Shown here one piece after another: positions 56,928 through 64,000 of a stretch of DNA of 64,000 nt; position 1 is the first letter of the stretch; each line of letters begins with the position of its first letter. The position numbers and the translations under genes are program-made. The notes beneath the pieces are model-generated. The model was not told the origin of the DNA. It ran no database searches and was given only the letters and a program-made list of their open reading frames with translations. Origin of the DNA: Martelella sp. NC20 (GTDB taxonomy: Bacteria; Pseudomonadota; Alphaproteobacteria; Rhizobiales; Rhizobiaceae); NCBI RefSeq assembly GCF_013459645.1, contig NZ_CP054861.1, forward strand, positions 4,452,001 through 4,516,000, in the 5' to 3' direction.

Positions 56928-58544
56928 TCACGCGATCCGGCGGCTATCCTCAAGCACGAGATCGCTGCATTTCTCGCCGATCATGATGGCCGGTGCATTG
57001 GTGTTGCCCGAGACGATTTCCGGCATGATGGAACAATCGGCGACGCGAAGCCCGGCAATGCCGCGCACCCGCAGACGCTCGTCGACAACCGCGCGTTCGT
57101 CCTGCCCCATGCGGCACGTGCCGGTCGGATGATAGATCGAGGCGGTATGGTTGCGCGCCCAGTCCAGCGTACCCTCGTAGTCATCCATGGCAAGCTCGGC
57201 GGTGGGCCTGAACTCCTCGGCGATCTTCGATTTGAGCGGGGCGTGGCGCGCGATCTTGCGGGCGATCTTCACGCCCTCGACGATGGTGCGCCGGTCGGTC
57301 TCGGTCGACAGATAATGCGGGAAGATCTTCGGATAGGTGCGCGGGTCCGGCCCGTTGAGCACGATCTCGCCCCGGCTTTCGGGACGCAACTGGCAGACCG
57401 ACATGGTGAAGGCGGAAAACGGATGCACGCCCTCGCCCGGATTGTCGGCGGACCATGGCTGGACATGAAACTGGATATCCGGGGTTTCCACATGGTCGCC
57501 GGTGCGCATGAAGCCGGTGGCGAGGCTTGCCGCCATCGCCATGGGGCCGGCGCGGAACATCGCGTATTTCAGCGCGATCCGCGCCTGATTGAACAGCGAA
57601 CGGACCTCGTCATTCAGCGTCGGCTCGTTGCATTTGAACACTAGACGAGCCTGAAGATGATCCTGCAGGTTGCGCCCGACATCCGGCGCGTGATGGACGA
57701 CCTCGATGCCGTTATCCTTCAGCCGCGCGCCGTCGCCGATGCCGGAGAGCATCAGCAGTTGCGGCGAGTTGATCGTGCCGGTGGACAGGATCACCTCGCG
57801 CCGGCAGGTCACCAATGCGTCCCGGTTGCCGTTCGCCAGATAGCTCACGCCGGTGGCGCGGCCATTTTCGATAACAACCTTCTTCACCAGCGCGCCGGTG
57901 ACGATCTTCAGGTTGGGGCGTTTCTTGACCGGATTGAGGAAGGCGACGGCGGCGCTGCAGCGCCTGCCCTTGCGGGCGGTGAGCTGAAAATAGCCGACGC
58001 CCTCCTGGGTCTCGCCGTTGTAATCCGGATTGAACGGGTAGCCCGCCTCGTTGGCGGCCGCCACCCAGGCATCGCAGATCGGGCGTTGCAGCCGCATGTT
58101 CGAGACCGACAGTTCGCCCTCGGTGCCATGAAACTGGTCGGCTCCGCGCTCCTGGTTCTCCGAGCGCTTGAACAGCGGCAGCACATCTTCCCAGCTCCAG
58201 CCGCGATTGCCCATCTGCGCCCAGCGGTCATAATCCTGTTGCTGTCCGCGCACATAAAGCAGGCCGTTGAGCGAGGATGAGCCGCCGAGCACCTTGCCGC
58301 GCGGCCAGTCGAGCGAACGGCCGTTAAGTCCGGGATCGGGCTCGGTCTTGTAGCACCAGTCGACCGTCGGATTGTGCATCATCTTGAAATAGCCGACGGG
58401 GATGTGGATCCAGGGATTGCGATCGGCAGGGCCCGCCTCCAGCAACACGACGCTGACATCGGGGTCGGCGCTCAGCCTGTTGGCGATGACGCAGCCGGCG
58501 GAACCCGCGCCGACGATCACATAATCTGCTTCCAGCCGCTCCAT
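56928..58544 (-). CDS. GMC-family alcohol dehydrogenase, candidate isethionate dehydrogenase
   Basis: The 538-residue flavoprotein has the FAD motif DYVIVGAGSAGCVIANRLS at its N terminus, GKVLGGSSSLNGLLYVRG, and the active-site His and Asn in IYHPTGTCRMG and SGNTNAPAIMIGEK. By sequence it is close to choline dehydrogenase. Because it lies directly before xsc and beside a TRAP transporter and an IclR gene, I infer that it oxidises isethionate to sulfoacetaldehyde, the role of IseJ in Cupriavidus necator. Choline or another alcohol remains possible on sequence alone. It heads the four-gene minus-strand operon. Confidence 0.85.
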   Translation of the reverse strand: MERLEADYVIVGAGSAGCVIANRLSADPDVSVVLLEAGPADRNPWIHIPVGYFKMMHNPTVDWCYKTEPDPGLNGRSLDWPRGKVLGGSSSLNGLLYVRGQQQDYDRWAQMGNRGWSWEDVLPLFKRSENQERGADQFHGTEGELSVSNMRLQRPICDAWVAAANEAGYPFNPDYNGETQEGVGYFQLTARKGRRCSAAVAFLNPVKKRPNLKIVTGALVKKVVIENGRATGVSYLANGNRDALVTCRREVILSTGTINSPQLLMLSGIGDGARLKDNGIEVVHHAPDVGRNLQDHLQARLVFKCNEPTLNDEVRSLFNQARIALKYAMFRAGPMAMAASLATGFMRTGDHVETPDIQFHVQPWSADNPGEGVHPFSAFTMSVCQLRPESRGEIVLNGPDPRTYPKIFPHYLSTETDRRTIVEGVKIARKIARHAPLKSKIAEEFRPTAELAMDDYEGTLDWARNHTASIYHPTGTCRMGQDERAVVDERLRVRGIAGLRVADCSIMPEIVSGNTNAPAIMIGEKCSDLVLEDSRRIA

Positions 58545-58591
58545 CAGCCCCCCTCAAGCCCTGAATTTGCCGCCGAAGCGACGAAAGTATC

Positions 58592-58632
58592 TTGCAAGGG
58601 CATTCGATATATGATTGATTTCGATACCGCAA
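58592..58632. promoter_or_regulatory. Overlapping divergent promoters of the sulfonate cluster
   Basis: On the plus strand TTGCAA (58592-58597) and TTGATT (58615-58620) are 17 bases apart. On the minus strand TTGCGG (58627-58632) and TATCGA (58604-58609) are also 17 apart. TTCGATA occurs twice (58603-58609 and 58620-58626). These could drive both arms and hold the IclR operator. The -10 elements are poor, so the call is tentative. Confidence 0.35.
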
Positions 58633-58661
58633 GTCTCATTTTTTCATAGGGAGGGAAGAAA

Positions 58662-59897
58662 ATGACGACACTGGACGAGAAACTGCGTGGCATATCGCGC
58701 CGCGATCTTTTCAAATTATCGGGACGTTTCGGACTGAGCTCGACGCTGCTTGCGGCAAGCTCGATGGCGGGTGTCATCACCCTGCCGAGCCTGGCAAAAG
58801 CCGTTGAATCCACATATGAAAAGCGCTTCGGCAATGAGCCGAAATACACGCTGAAATACGGCGCGTCCGGCTTCAACGCCCAGAACACGCTGATCGAGCG
58901 CGTCGGCTGCCTCGAATTCGCCCGCGATCTCGAGGAGCGCACCAACGGCCTGGTCCGGGTCGAGTTCATCGGCGACAACCAGATCTGCGGCCAGCTCAAC
59001 TGCGTCGAGAAGACCCAGCTCGGCATCGTCGACATGTACACCGCCTCGACCCAAAACTCGGCCGGCGGCGCGCCTTATCTGAACGTGCTGGACTATGCCT
59101 ATATGTTCCCGGGCCGGGCGTCACAGTATCACTTCTTCTATAGCCCCGAGTCGCAGCGCATCCTGCGCGATCCGCTGGAAAAGCGCCATGGACTGAAGTT
59201 CCTGTTCACGCATTGCGAACTGCGCGGCATCCAGCTCGGCCTGAAATATTCCGACAAGCCGACGATCACCAGGCTCGACGAACTGTTCGGCACCAAGAAC
59301 CGCGTGACCGGCACCCAGCTCGGCCGTATCGCCATGCAGCTTCTGAACCTCAATCCGGTTCCGATCGCATGGGAAGAAACGCTGGACGGCCTGAAGCAGG
59401 GCCTGATCGACGGCGCCGAAACCTGGGCATCGGCCGTGGCCTACGCCAACATGGCGCCGGTGGTCTCGCAATCCGTGGACCTGAAATTCTTCTGCGGCAC
59501 CGAGCATACCTCGATGAACGCCAAGGTGTTCGACAGCTTCGAGCCGGAAGTGCAGGACGCCGTGATGGAATCGTCCTACCTGACGCAGGTGCTGATCCAG
59601 GGCGCCAACGAGGCGGCTCTGCTGAACACGGTCGGTTTCTCCGATCCGCAGCTTCCCAATACGATATTCGCCGACAACAATGTCCGTCCGGCCTTCCTCG
59701 CCGACGACCAGATCAAGATGGCGGAAGAAATGTGCTCGCCGGAATACAATCCGGAGCCCTGGGCACAGTGGCGCGAGCGCCTCAACAACTGGGCCGGCGG
59801 GATCGACACCTATACCGAGATCAGCGCCATCGCGCGCGAAGTCCCGGCAGACATGCGGCCGGAAAACGTCGAGCCGCGCCGCTGGTGGAAGAGCTGA
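58662..59897 (+). CDS. TRAP transporter, substrate-binding protein (DctP-type)
   Basis: The 411-residue protein begins with a twin-arginine signal, SRRDLFKLSGRFGLSS (residues 12-27), ending near SLAKA at 47, so it is exported folded by Tat. The body has the DctP fold: ERVGCLEFARDLEERTNGLVRVEFIGDNQICGQ early, and VTGTQLGRIAMQLLNLNPVPIAWEETLDGLKQGLIDGAETWASAV in the ligand region. It would bind the sulfonate in the periplasm. GGGAGGG precedes the ATG. It is divergent from the GMC gene and first in the transport operon. Ligand is inferred from context. Confidence 0.92.
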   Translation: MTTLDEKLRGISRRDLFKLSGRFGLSSTLLAASSMAGVITLPSLAKAVESTYEKRFGNEPKYTLKYGASGFNAQNTLIERVGCLEFARDLEERTNGLVRVEFIGDNQICGQLNCVEKTQLGIVDMYTASTQNSAGGAPYLNVLDYAYMFPGRASQYHFFYSPESQRILRDPLEKRHGLKFLFTHCELRGIQLGLKYSDKPTITRLDELFGTKNRVTGTQLGRIAMQLLNLNPVPIAWEETLDGLKQGLIDGAETWASAVAYANMAPVVSQSVDLKFFCGTEHTSMNAKVFDSFEPEVQDAVMESSYLTQVLIQGANEAALLNTVGFSDPQLPNTIFADNNVRPAFLADDQIKMAEEMCSPEYNPEPWAQWRERLNNWAGGIDTYTEISAIAREVPADMRPENVEPRRWWKS

Positions 59898-59991
59898 TCC
59901 GCTTCCGGTGATATAGAATCTGCAGCCGGCGTTTCGAGGAGAGATGCCGGCTGTCGACAATAATACCGATCAGTTCGGTTTGGGGAGGAGA

Positions 59992-60666
59992 ATGACGTTG
60001 GATTCGTTGTTTGGCGGCGCCTGGTCGATCGTCGCGTCGATCGGAAGCTGGGATTCATGGACGATAAGTGACGCAATGCGATCCGATGGCGCATGGCTCG
60101 TCGGTCTGGTTGTGACGATTGTGGGCGGCCTGCTGGTGGCGTTCATCTATGCCCGCCTGCCGTTCCTCGAAAGACATCTCGAAAAGAGTGTGATGATCTG
60201 GTCCTATCTCCTGATCGCCACGATCCTCGCCGTCGAAGTCGTCAGACGTTTCGTGTTCTCCGTTCAGGAGCCATGGTCGACCACGCTGCCGCCATTCCTG
60301 TTCCTTTTCATGACCTGGGCCGGCTGCTCCTATAATATGAAATTCCGTAACCATCTGAGCTTCGCCGAGTTTCGCGGCATGCTTCCGCGCGCCGGACAAT
60401 TCGCCTGCCTCATGCTCGATGCCGCGCTCTGGGTGGTGTTTTCCTGGGTGGTGATCGTCACCTCGACGCGGGTGGTGTTCAATGCGGCCGCCAACTTCCA
60501 GATCCTGCTTGGCACCGATAACGTGCTGCAATGGTGGCTTCTGACCTCCGTGCCGGTCAGCTTCCTGCTGATGGCCGGTCGGGCCTTCGAGAATCTGGCG
60601 ATCGACTATCAGAATTACCGGACCGGCGCGCCGCTGATCGCCGCCTCCGCCCAATTCGGCGACTGA
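59992..60666 (+). CDS. TRAP transporter, small membrane subunit (DctQ-type)
   Basis: The 224-residue protein has four main hydrophobic segments, for example WLVGLVVTIVGGLLVAFIY and MIWSYLLIATILAVEVVRRFVF, the usual DctQ topology. An ending with an extra helix near TSVPVSFLLMAGRAF follows. The start at 59992 is chosen because GGGGAGGAG lies just before it; an ATG at 59944 sits too close to its ribosome site. It follows dctP by 94 bases and is 10 bases before dctM. Confidence 0.88.
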   Translation: MTLDSLFGGAWSIVASIGSWDSWTISDAMRSDGAWLVGLVVTIVGGLLVAFIYARLPFLERHLEKSVMIWSYLLIATILAVEVVRRFVFSVQEPWSTTLPPFLFLFMTWAGCSYNMKFRNHLSFAEFRGMLPRAGQFACLMLDAALWVVFSWVVIVTSTRVVFNAAANFQILLGTDNVLQWWLLTSVPVSFLLMAGRAFENLAIDYQNYRTGAPLIAASAQFGD

Positions 60667-60676
60667 GGAGCATTTC

Positions 60677-62038
60677 ATGTCCGATTCTCTCTGGGTCACC
60701 CTCATCTCTCTCGGCGCCACAGCGGTTTTCCTGCTCGGCGTCCCCGTTCTGCTGGTCATCGGCATGTGGGTCATCGGCATGAGCCTGCTGCTCGGCCTGC
60801 CGCTCGACAATCTCGGCTCCGCGCTTTCCGACGTCTTCACCGATGGCTTCGCGCTGCTCGCCATGCCGCTGTTCATCCTGACCGGCGACCTGATCAACCA
60901 GTCCGGCATTGCGCGCCGCATGTCGGATTTCGCCTATTCGTGCCTCGGCTGGCTGCGCGGCGGCCTGGCCATGGCCGCGATCGGCGCCTGCGGCCTGTTT
61001 GCCGCGATCTCCGGCTCCAATTCGGCGACCACCGCCACGATCGGCTCGATGCTGCATCCGGAAATGAAGAAGGGCGGCTATGACGAGCGCTTCTCGGCGG
61101 CAACGGCTGCCGCCGGCGGCACGCTCGGCATCATCATTCCGCCGTCGATCATCTTCATCGTCTACGGCTTCCTGATGAACCTGCCGATCTCCGAACTGTT
61201 CGTCGCCGGCATCATTCCCGGCCTGCTGATGGGCTTTTCGATGATGCTGTTCTGCTGGGTCATCTGCTCGATCAACGGATGGGGCCATCTGATCCGGCTT
61301 CAGCCTTCGCGGGTACTCAAGACCGCGATCGGCTCGTGGCTCGGCTTCTTTGCCATCGGCATCGTGCTGTGGGGCATCTACACCGGCAAGTTCTCTCCGA
61401 CAGAGGCCGCCGCTGTCACGGTCGGCTTCTGCGTCATCGTCGGCTTCATCAGCCTGCCGCTTCACCGCCTGATGGGCTCGCCCAGCGAGGACCGTCCGCC
61501 AAGCGAACGCAGCTACGGCGAGATGCTGGTGGTGCGCGGCTTCAGCCCGCTCGACGTTCCGTCGATCACGCTGCGCTCGGCGCAGATCACCGGCATTCTG
61601 GCGCCGCTGATCGCGATCTCCGTGGTCATGCAGCAAATTCTTTCGGTGATGGGGGCCGAAGACGCGATCGGCGGTTTCGTGCGCTCCATGGGCGGCTATT
61701 ATCCGGTGCTGTTCACGGCGATGGGGATCGTCTTCATCACCGGCATGGTGCTCGAAAGCCTGCCGACCACGATCATCATGGCGCCGATCCTCGCCCCGAT
61801 CGCGGCCTCGATCGGCGTTGACCCGATCCAGTTCGCGGTGATCTTCCTGGTCGGCGCCTCGATCGGCTTCATCACGCCGCCCTACGGGCTGAACCTTTAC
61901 GTCGCCGCGGGCGTTACCGGCGTGTCCTATTTCAGGATACTCCGTTATATCTACCCCTATATCATTGCGCTTGTCGCGGTGTGGATACTGGTGGCGCTTG
62001 TGCCTTCGCTCTCGACGATGCTACTGCCGAACCGGTAA
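60677..62038 (+). CDS. TRAP transporter, large membrane subunit (DctM-type)
   Basis: The 453-residue protein has about 12 membrane segments and the conserved DctM stretches MPLFILTGDLINQSGIARRMSDFAYSCLG, ATTATIGSMLHPEMKKGGYD, AAGGTLGIIIPPSIIFIVYG and LVGASIGFITPPYGLNLYVAAG. It uses the sodium gradient to move the substrate across the inner membrane. GAGGAG precedes the ATG. With the binding protein and the small subunit it makes a complete TRAP system placed next to the sulfonate catabolic genes. Confidence 0.95.
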   Translation: MSDSLWVTLISLGATAVFLLGVPVLLVIGMWVIGMSLLLGLPLDNLGSALSDVFTDGFALLAMPLFILTGDLINQSGIARRMSDFAYSCLGWLRGGLAMAAIGACGLFAAISGSNSATTATIGSMLHPEMKKGGYDERFSAATAAAGGTLGIIIPPSIIFIVYGFLMNLPISELFVAGIIPGLLMGFSMMLFCWVICSINGWGHLIRLQPSRVLKTAIGSWLGFFAIGIVLWGIYTGKFSPTEAAAVTVGFCVIVGFISLPLHRLMGSPSEDRPPSERSYGEMLVVRGFSPLDVPSITLRSAQITGILAPLIAISVVMQQILSVMGAEDAIGGFVRSMGGYYPVLFTAMGIVFITGMVLESLPTTIIMAPILAPIAASIGVDPIQFAVIFLVGASIGFITPPYGLNLYVAAGVTGVSYFRILRYIYPYIIALVAVWILVALVPSLSTMLLPNR

Positions 62039-62109
62039 AAGTCCGATAGTGGCGGCGCGATCGCCATTGCCATATTCGAAACCGACCAAAGTGAACGGCA
62101 GCATTACCA

Positions 62110-62883
62110 GTGGATGATCAGACCGGCCAGATACCGACAAACCTTCGCCTGCTGATGGTGCTCGAGGCGCTCGCCGAAGCGGGAGCGCCGGTCACGCCAA
62201 CGGAAGTCAATCAGACGCTCGGCCTGCCGAAGCCGACGATCCACCGGCTGTTTTCGACGCTCGAGGCCGAGGGCTTCATCCAGCGCGAGATCGACGGCCG
62301 CGGCTATTCGCCCGGCAGCCGCCTCAGGATCATGTCGGCGGGCATCATGTCGTCGCTGAGGATCCGCACCGCCCGTCAGGCGATCCTGACGGCGCTCGCC
62401 GAACAGATCAACGAGACCTGCAACATCTCGCTGCCCGACCGCGACGCGATGATCTATCTCGAGCGCGTCGAGACCAAATGGCCGCTGAGGATCCAGCTTC
62501 CCGTGGGCACGCGGGTGCCGTTCTACTGCACATCCGCCGGCAAGATCTACCTGAGTTCGCTCGATGACAAGCATCTCAACGGCTATCTGAACGCGGCCGA
62601 ACTCAGCCCGCGCGCGGCCAACACCATGACATCGCCCGAGGCGGTGATGGCCGAGATCAAGCGCATCCGCAAAAACGGCTATTCCACCGACAACGAGGAA
62701 TTCATGGACGGCATGATCGCCGTCGCGGTTCCGATCCGCGACAGCTTCGGCCGCCTTGTCTCCTCGCTCTCCTTCCACGCCCCGTTGCAGCGGCTCTCGC
62801 TCGACGAGGCGATCGGCCATGTCGGCCTGCTGAACGAGGCCTCCGCCAGGCTCTCGGCGCTCATCAGCGCTCCAGCGGACTGA
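62110..62883 (+). CDS. IclR-family transcriptional regulator
   Basis: The 257-residue protein has an N-terminal winged helix (LLMVLEALAEAGAPVTPTEVNQTLGLPKPTIHRLFSTLEAEGFI) and a C-terminal IclR effector domain (LPVGTRVPFYCTSAGKIYLSSL and GYSTDNEEFMDGMIAVAVPI). It starts with GTG at 62110 and has a weak ribosome site. It follows dctM by 71 bases in the same direction. The isethionate clusters described elsewhere also carry an IclR-type regulator (IseR), so it likely controls the divergent operons in response to the sulfonate. Direct evidence is lacking. Confidence 0.92.
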   Translation: MDDQTGQIPTNLRLLMVLEALAEAGAPVTPTEVNQTLGLPKPTIHRLFSTLEAEGFIQREIDGRGYSPGSRLRIMSAGIMSSLRIRTARQAILTALAEQINETCNISLPDRDAMIYLERVETKWPLRIQLPVGTRVPFYCTSAGKIYLSSLDDKHLNGYLNAAELSPRAANTMTSPEAVMAEIKRIRKNGYSTDNEEFMDGMIAVAVPIRDSFGRLVSSLSFHAPLQRLSLDEAIGHVGLLNEASARLSALISAPAD

Positions 62884-62898
62884 AATCGCGCCGGGCGC

Positions 62899-63693
62899 TC
62901 AGCTTTCGTCGTCGCCGTTCACATATTTCTCGAACTTCGCAAGCGCCGTGCCCTCGAGCCTGCCTTCGCGGATGAAATGGACCTTCCTCGGGTCGACCTT
63001 GCGGCCATTGATCGAGACTTCGTAGTGCAGGTGTGCGCCGGTGACGAGACCGGTCTTGCCGACATAGCCGATCAACTGGCCCTGCTCCACATGGCTGCCG
63101 ACCTTGACGCCCGCGGCGAATTTGCTCTGATGGCTGTAGGCGGTCTGGTAGCCATGGCCGTGATCGATCACCATCTGCTTGCCGTCGCCGCCATGGGTCC
63201 CGGCAAATGTCACCGTCCCGTCAGCGGCGGCATAGATCGGCGTGCCGACCGGAGCCGCCCAGTCCGCGCCCGAATGCATGCGCGAATAGCCGAGCACCGG
63301 ATGATGCCGCCGGCCGAAGCCGGAGGTCGCCCGGCCATCGGGCACCGGGTTGCGCAGCAGATACTGGCCGAGCCGATTGCCATCGCCATCGAAATAACCG
63401 GCCTTTCCGCTTTCCGGATCGCGGTAGCGGTAAACGCTGATCCTGTTGCTGCCGAGTTGCAGCACCATGTCGAGCGCTTTCGACGCCGGCGACAAAGTCT
63501 GCGCCGGCTTGTCCGCGGCATAGGACAGCCGCAGCCTGTCGTCGGGACCTGCCGCCCCGCCAGCCTCCGACTTGCCTTCCAGCGGGCTTACGAAATGATC
63601 GATCGCGGCGGTCTCGTTTTGCGGCGAGAGCGCGGGCGTACAGGCCGACAGCGCAACAAGGCCTGCCAGCATCATCAGGGGAAACGTTTTCAA
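62899..63693 (-). CDS. M23-family (LytM-like) endopeptidase lipoprotein
   Basis: The 264-residue protein has a signal peptide with the lipobox VALSAC and then a C-terminal peptidase M23 domain. The zinc ligands can be seen in RMHSGADWAAPVGTP (the HxxxD-type pair) and HLHYEVSING, with VIDHGHGYQTAYSHQS between. It would cut or bind peptidoglycan in the periplasm. The start is a TTG at 63691-63693 with GGAAGG upstream. It converges on the IclR gene, 15 bases from its stop. Confidence 0.92.
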   Translation of the reverse strand: MKTFPLMMLAGLVALSACTPALSPQNETAAIDHFVSPLEGKSEAGGAAGPDDRLRLSYAADKPAQTLSPASKALDMVLQLGSNRISVYRYRDPESGKAGYFDGDGNRLGQYLLRNPVPDGRATSGFGRRHHPVLGYSRMHSGADWAAPVGTPIYAAADGTVTFAGTHGGDGKQMVIDHGHGYQTAYSHQSKFAAGVKVGSHVEQGQLIGYVGKTGLVTGAHLHYEVSINGRKVDPRKVHFIREGRLEGTALAKFEKYVNGDDES

Positions 63694-63816
63694 GCCTTGC
63701 CTTCCAAATCAGTTGTCGGCCGGCAAGAGCCCTTGGAAGATGGCGGAAATGACACCCGGTTTCGGCAGGAAAATGATGCCGCGAGAATGTCATGAAATCG
63801 CCATTGATCAGCAATA

Positions 63817-63834
63817 CAAATGTAACTACATTTG
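63817..63834. promoter_or_regulatory. Palindromic operator candidate before brnT
   Basis: CAAATGTA (63817-63824) and TACATTTG (63827-63834) are perfect inverted halves separated by AC, ending four bases before the brnT ATG. BrnTA modules are autoregulated by BrnA or the complex binding palindromes here. The match to that site is inferred from position. Confidence 0.6.
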
Positions 63835-63838
63835 ACCC

Positions 63839-64000
63839 ATGAAGTTTGAATGGGACCGGGTCAAAAGCCTCAGAAACCTGGAAAAGCACGGCATCAGCTT
63901 TGAAGACGCCTGCAGGATATTCGAAGGGCCGGTCCTGACGAAACGCGATGACCGCTTCGAGTACGGAGAAGCACGCCACATAAGCATAGGCTGTATCGAG
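63839..64000 (+). CDS. brnT: BrnT-family toxin (ribonuclease), N-terminal part
   Basis: The frame starts at ATG 63839-63841 and runs off the window end after 54 codons. MKFEWDRVKSLRNLEKHGISFEDACRIF and the later RDDRFEYGEARHISIGCIE segments are the typical BrnT (DUF497) pattern, with the conserved His in KHGISFEDA and the Arg/Glu in the GEARHISIG strand. BrnT is the RNA-cutting toxin of type II BrnTA systems; the antitoxin brnA should follow just outside. No strong ribosome site is visible, only the palindrome upstream. Confidence 0.88.
   Translation, partial: MKFEWDRVKSLRNLEKHGISFEDACRIFEGPVLTKRDDRFEYGEARHISIGCIE

Noticed and set aside
53149-62883. The sulfonate cluster as a taurine pathway or a choline pathway
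   Set aside because: No taurine deaminase, taurine dehydrogenase or taurine ABC transporter is present. Xsc, Pta and the exporter make no sense for choline. An alcohol-type sulfonate fits better.

Overview
This looks like chromosomal DNA of an alphaproteobacterium of the Rhizobiales, most likely the Rhizobiaceae or a close, possibly marine, relative. The evidence is the high GC content, the gene order ybgC-tolQRAB-pal-cpoB-tilS-ftsH-glmM, an sqdBDC sulfolipid operon, a class II DAHP synthase, a 1160-residue CarB, and several dispersed palindromic intergenic elements of the kind common in rhizobia. The species cannot be told from the sequence alone. Coding density is high. No rRNA, tRNA, CRISPR array, insertion sequence or prophage was seen.

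Layout. 1-5.9 kb: the end of a DUF1214 protein, a small hypothetical gene, serA and serC (serine synthesis, with a candidate serC-type RNA leader) and glmM (peptidoglycan precursor). 6.1-15.9 kb: on the minus strand, the complete Tol-Pal envelope-constriction cluster followed by tilS, ftsH and glmM. 16.1-19.8 kb: sqdBDC for sulfoquinovosyl diacylglycerol, then a HAD phosphatase. 20.1-24.3 kb: a four-gene Mla/MCE-type lipid transporter. 24.4-36.9 kb: housekeeping genes (LpxH-like phosphoesterase, PD40 propeller protein, NAD synthetase, DAHP synthase, a LysR regulator, glutathione reductase, a DUF2059 protein, rpiA, gph, an L,D-transpeptidase). 37.3-47.1 kb: fumC, a MATE exporter, a glutathione transferase, a cation/Ca2+ exchanger-like protein, a PEP-mutase-like enzyme, a 55-residue membrane protein and carB. 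47.1-53.2 kb: an ArsR-SRPBCC-SRPBCC operon, a VOC protein, a DHA2-type exporter, greA with a terminator-like leader, and a family 10 (fucosyltransferase-like) glycosyltransferase.

The most coherent metabolic unit is at 53.1-62.9 kb. On the minus strand lie a GMC alcohol dehydrogenase, sulfoacetaldehyde acetyltransferase (xsc), phosphate acetyltransferase (pta) and a TauE/SafE-type sulfite exporter. Divergent from them are a three-part TRAP transporter and an IclR regulator. Together they can import a hydroxy-sulfonate, most likely isethionate, oxidise it to sulfoacetaldehyde, split that into acetyl phosphate and sulfite, feed the acetyl group to acetyl-CoA and export the sulfite. The pathway families are known, so the assembled catabolic set is an inference rather than a new system. 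The window also carries sqdB, whose enzyme class uses sulfite, so both sulfonate breakdown and sulfonate synthesis are encoded here.

The window ends with an M23 endopeptidase-like lipoprotein and the start of a BrnT-type toxin gene behind a perfect palindromic operator candidate. Several small genes (47, 55 and 57 codons) and regulatory hairpins are recorded below.
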